NCBI GenBank assembly: GCA_944472135.2 | Contig: OX235267.1 | Span: 21,993,452 to 22,057,451 of the forward strand | Source: Trichobilharzia regenti | Taxonomy: Eukaryota; Platyhelminthes; Trematoda; Strigeidida; Schistosomatidae | Length of the DNA: 64,000 nucleotides | Direction: 5' to 3' | Shown: one piece after another, positions 60,677 to 64,000 of the stretch | How positions within the stretch are numbered: the first letter of the stretch is position 1 | Layout of the letters: each line of letters opens with the position of its first letter | Notes under the pieces: model-generated | Database searches by the model: none | What the model saw: the letters and a program-made list of their open reading frames with translations, nothing else | Told to the model about the DNA's origin: nothing | Translations under genes and position numbers: made by a program

Positions 60677-61032
60677 TGTCAGTTACGTCTCATAAACCGT
60701 TAATGCCCAGCTCTTGCTACGCTAAGCCTCACGCTACCCCTCGAAGCTTCTCAGAAACGCCTAGTGCGAACGGACGGCAAAACCAGAACACAGATTGGCG
60801 ACTCGAGAGTTCTTTTCTCTCACACCAACATATAGCCAACCTTACAACTAAGGTCTATGAACAAATATTACAATAATAAATAACAAGATTACTTCTGACG
60901 GTATTGTGGTTTCTTTCTGAACAGCGACCGATGAGACGATGACTGTCGTATTGATGCCTCCGCGAAATTTGGGGAAGTTGGGTTTGAGCAAGAAATCATG
61001 AATTGATCGTTCAATCTTCAACTACATTGAAA
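60677..61032 (-). repeat. Inverted LTR of the minus-strand BEL derivative
   Basis: 356 bp; reverse complement of 39779-40134 without indels. Confidence 0.88.
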
Positions 61033-61729
61033 CGCCCCGGCAGAAAAGGGATCCATCCCTTTTTTTCCATCACGACCAATACACGTTGACTTGGATGCCA
61101 TTGCCAGAACCTGGGTCACACGGACAGAACTGAAATGGAAAACAAACAGAAAGCCAACACACCACAAGTATACTCACAGCACAATCTCACACATCAATGA
61201 CGACCTGCGCCTTCCAGTTAAAGGCATCCTCTTGCAACACAATCGCCACTTGCTAGAATGACTCTTGCAGAATACAACGTCACCATAGCACCACCTCACG
61301 ATACTCTACGCACATCCTCTTATCTACTCACTACCAATTATCACTGCAATCACTTGTCACTCATTCTGCCTCAGTTCTAGTAACGAGGACGTATGCGAAC
61401 CTCAGTCGTCTACAGTCTCGCTCCCCGGCGTGTGGGACCACAGCTAATCCTTATCTCCGTGTGCATGTCATTCTCAGCAATTGCCTCCCCGGCGTATACG
61501 ACCCATCTGCTGTCCTTAACATCAATCAATTCACTCACGAATGTGGAATACTCGAAGCAACTTCAGAAGTAAGCACGACGAAAATTTTAACAAAATACGC
61601 AATCACAACAAGGTACGAAAACAACGAGTAAACACAATGAATCCAAAATACACCAATTGCTATGACACACCACACGTATATACAAATAGTACAAACAACC
61701 TCGCCGATCAAGTCTTGGTGGAATTCCTT

Positions 61730-62155
61730 TGAAGAATTGCAGGACTTACACCAGTACGCCTACAACCCTTCTCAGGTTGACGATTGTAGGTTGTGGAATG
61801 TTCGGACACAAACAAGATTAACCAACAATTACAATAATTGGAACTCACACAATTATTTAACACAAACCTATGTACAAGCAACACATCAAATGTGGTGGAT
61901 TCTGCCTTGACGAACTACCCTTGAAGAATTGTAGGACTTACAGCCGTACGCCTACATTCCTTCTCAGGTTGACGATCCAAGTGGAAGTCATCCGGACACA
62001 AACAGAATTACCAACAGTTAGATGACAGATGATACCAATTCAGTATATACAACATGAACATATGTACAAAATCACACACCAAGCACGTTGTGCTACTCAT
62101 TGTAGGACTTACAGCAGTACGCCTACAACCCTTCTCATGTTGACGCCTTAGGTTG
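61730..62155 (-). repeat. Degenerate tandem repeat in the BEL 3' UTR
   Basis: AGGACTTACA followed by a GTACGCCTACA segment occurs at 61741, 61933 and 62104 (spacings 192 and 171 bp), each followed by TTCTCA(G/T)GTTGACG. It is a three-copy minisatellite inside the minus-strand derivative's 3' UTR; the plus-strand derivative has one copy. Confidence 0.7.
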
Positions 62156-62720
62156 GAAAATCGTTGCAGAGTTCACTTGCTGACTTCCCACTATCAGCTA
62201 TATCCTCAACTCTCAACGGTAACACGCTCATGTCATTGTATCGTAGAATATAGATGACGAACAAACATACGACGTATCTGATCAACCTAGCGTAGGCACA
62301 GAGTAATTTACACCAAAGATAATAGCATTCAAATAGTAACTTGGAACTTGAAAAACCAATATTCATGCAAGCCAATTTAACAATTACCCTCTCGTACACA
62401 CTTGGCTTATCATCACTAAACTGACCAATATCTTTCGTCCTCCCAAATGCACCAATACTATCAAAGTCATTGCACAAGGTACTTGAGTTCATGGGCGTCT
62501 GTTTCATTGTGGATGACAACACTAACGACGACTGATTGATACCAGTTGATGAACTTAGCGGTGGATCAAAAGCTGTTGTTGTTCGGCTTTCAGAAAGTTG
62601 TCTAACTGCAAGATTACCACCACTGCTGTCTTTTTCTATTAGCTCGGGTTTAGCACTAGCATCTGATTGTAGGTGGGCTACACGCTGATCATTTACACTG
62701 ACGTTCTCACAAATATCCAT
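62148..62720 (-). pseudogene. BEL derivative ORF, third copy (truncated)
   Basis: 190 codons identical to the last 190 residues of the frame at 59563-60288. At the two nucleotide positions compared that separate the left copy (40523-41248) from 59563-60288, this copy agrees with the latter. It is truncated at its 5' end. Confidence 0.85.
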
Positions 62721-62723
62721 ACC

Positions 62724-64000
62724 ACTCTGTATCGGGGTACGTTCAATGTTTTCGTTACATTTTTGCGTGATTCGTTACATAAAATTTATCTTGTTGTAGT
62801 ACTTGAACAAGTACTGTTCTACTTCCATACTTGTTACCGCTAACTGCCATTCCTAATAGTTATGGTTAATCAAAGTGAAAAGCAACGAACCCAATCCCCT
62901 GTAAAACCGGTGCCTAATATAACATCCTTGATTGCTACATCAAGCAATACACCCCCTACACACGGCTATAGTGAGTCACATAACTTACTTGTATGCCGTA
63001 AGTGTCGAGCTGGAACTGAGGATAAAACTGTACTGACAGCTAGCATTAGCACTACTCCTAAAAATTCAGTACCCTCTGCTCATACAGAACCTCTCCCTAC
63101 ACCTTGTGTGTTATAGAAAAACTCCAGCCATCAAGCTCTTTTTCAGTACTATCTTCAGAAATAGAACTTCTAAAGTTGTCTATAGGAGAACTTAAGGCTG
63201 AGTTAAGGGAAATAAAAAACAGCAAGTCATTAAATGCTCGAAATATTGAAACCAATACCGAGATATCCAAATTGTCAGATCAGATCAGCGATATCAGATC
63301 GCAGGTCTGTGAACTGACACCTCTTACTATCCTCACGAAAACTGTAAACCTTAACAAGCTTGACACAGAATCGGTAACTAGGGTAGATAACCTCATTAAC
63401 TCTGTTACCACAGAAGCAACAAAACGACTCGACGCAAAACTGAGTGCTATTGTCTACAACGTTCCGGACAATGAGGCACTAAAAAAGGTACAGCGCATCT
63501 TACTTAGTGAAGCGAAAATGCCTAACTCCAAGACTAAGTGCTAAAGGCTGAAGAAGAGTCAACATGAAAAGTGTTGTCCTATTCGTTTTCAGTTCGAAAC
63601 ACCGGCAGAGACCAGAAAATTCATCCACTCCCAACACACCCTATCGCAAGCCAGAAACTACAAACATATAAAGGTCGGGGTGGACAAAACAGTCATAGAA
63701 AGGCGCGCATACAACTATCTCGCTAAGACTAATTGTGAAATAGGTAATAGGACTTTGCAAGCAGCCATTATTCCCAACCCTGTGAAAGATACAGTAGACC
63801 CCACCGCATCACCCCTCTCAAAACACACAGAATTATCCCATCAGAGTGCAACACCAGCCGAAAGGCCACTAGACTGTAACCAAATAAATAATAAAACCAT
63901 ACCACCTATCACCGCAGAATCTAAAATGCCATTAAATAACCCCAGAAAAAAAGTCAAAACCCCCGAAATTCGACTTTGTCCTCTCCTAGCCATAACTCCA
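62724..64000 (+). mobile_element. Start of another LINE: 5' UTR and ORF1, cut by window end
   Basis: 62862-63116 and 63104-63544 are two frames of one ORF1 joined by a small frameshift near 63105-63115; further shifted pieces run to 64000. The middle is a Leu/Glu/Lys heptad-rich coiled coil (LKLSIGELKAELREIKN), followed by AIVYNVPDNEALKKV and, after another shift at about 63540, CCPIRFQFETPAETRKF. These are RRM-like ORF1 signatures paralleled at 42570-42770. No endonuclease or RT lies inside the window. Confidence 0.6.

Larger units (their letters stand above)
60677..62722 (-). mobile_element. Second BEL derivative, minus strand, 5'-truncated
   Basis: Read on the minus strand: a 190-codon ORF fragment (62720-62148), 3' UTR (62147-61033) and LTR (61032-60677). 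It begins abruptly at 62722 inside the ORF, next to LINE sequence. It converges head-on with the plus-strand derivative, giving a palindrome-like arrangement. Confidence 0.82.

Overview
The window looks like repeat-dense nuclear DNA of a digenean flatworm, most likely a schistosomatid. The evidence is the combination of BEL/Pao LTR retrotransposons, an apparently intact Penelope-like element with inverted flanking repeats, several CR1/Jockey-type LINEs, a Merlin (IS1016-like) DNA transposon, a tRNA-derived SINE carrying a schistosome-style hammerhead core, and a split host gene with a candidate 30-bp intron. No rRNA, true tRNA, CRISPR or bacterial operon was seen. The species call is inference.

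Layout. 1-2362: a tandem satellite of about 886 bp, entered mid-array and decaying at its right edge. 2363-6452: AT-rich DNA with two SINE-like remnants and no convincing gene. 6453-16734: sixteen full copies plus a 138-bp partial copy of a 634-bp satellite, almost without variation except four substitutions in the last 1.3 kb. Both satellites are strongly C+A-rich on the + strand. 16735-20950: nothing recognised. 21052-22442: exons, on the minus strand, of what is probably the ribosome-biogenesis gene UTP20; this is the only host gene I can support. 22600-25175: a decayed minus-strand LINE split by a hammerhead-bearing SINE, then a dispersed 0.55-kb repeat that recurs at 38795.

26165-37845 is a three-level transposon nest. 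An outer BEL/Pao element (gag, protease, RT, RNase H, integrase) was hit in pol by an internally deleted element of the same family (28057-30294, 5-bp target duplication). A Penelope-like element (34733-37651, 9-bp target duplication) then landed in the outer 3' LTR. 39313-41790 is an inverted partial copy of a structure found again at 59135-61498.

42288-57700 is a pile of LINEs in both orientations. One (about 43500-48545) is nearly complete, with an uninterrupted endonuclease-RT ORF and a PHD-finger ORF1. A Merlin copy (54366-55235) sits in the 3' tail of another. 57828-62722 holds two convergent, non-autonomous BEL derivatives that have lost RT and integrase. 62724-64000 is the start of another LINE.

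The mobile elements are replication modules rather than a cooperating pathway. Most coding regions carry stops or frameshifts; the Penelope-like ORF and LINE ORF2 at 45491-48289 do not. Exact splice sites, element ends inside the LINE pile and all family names are judgements from reading the sequence; no alignment was run.
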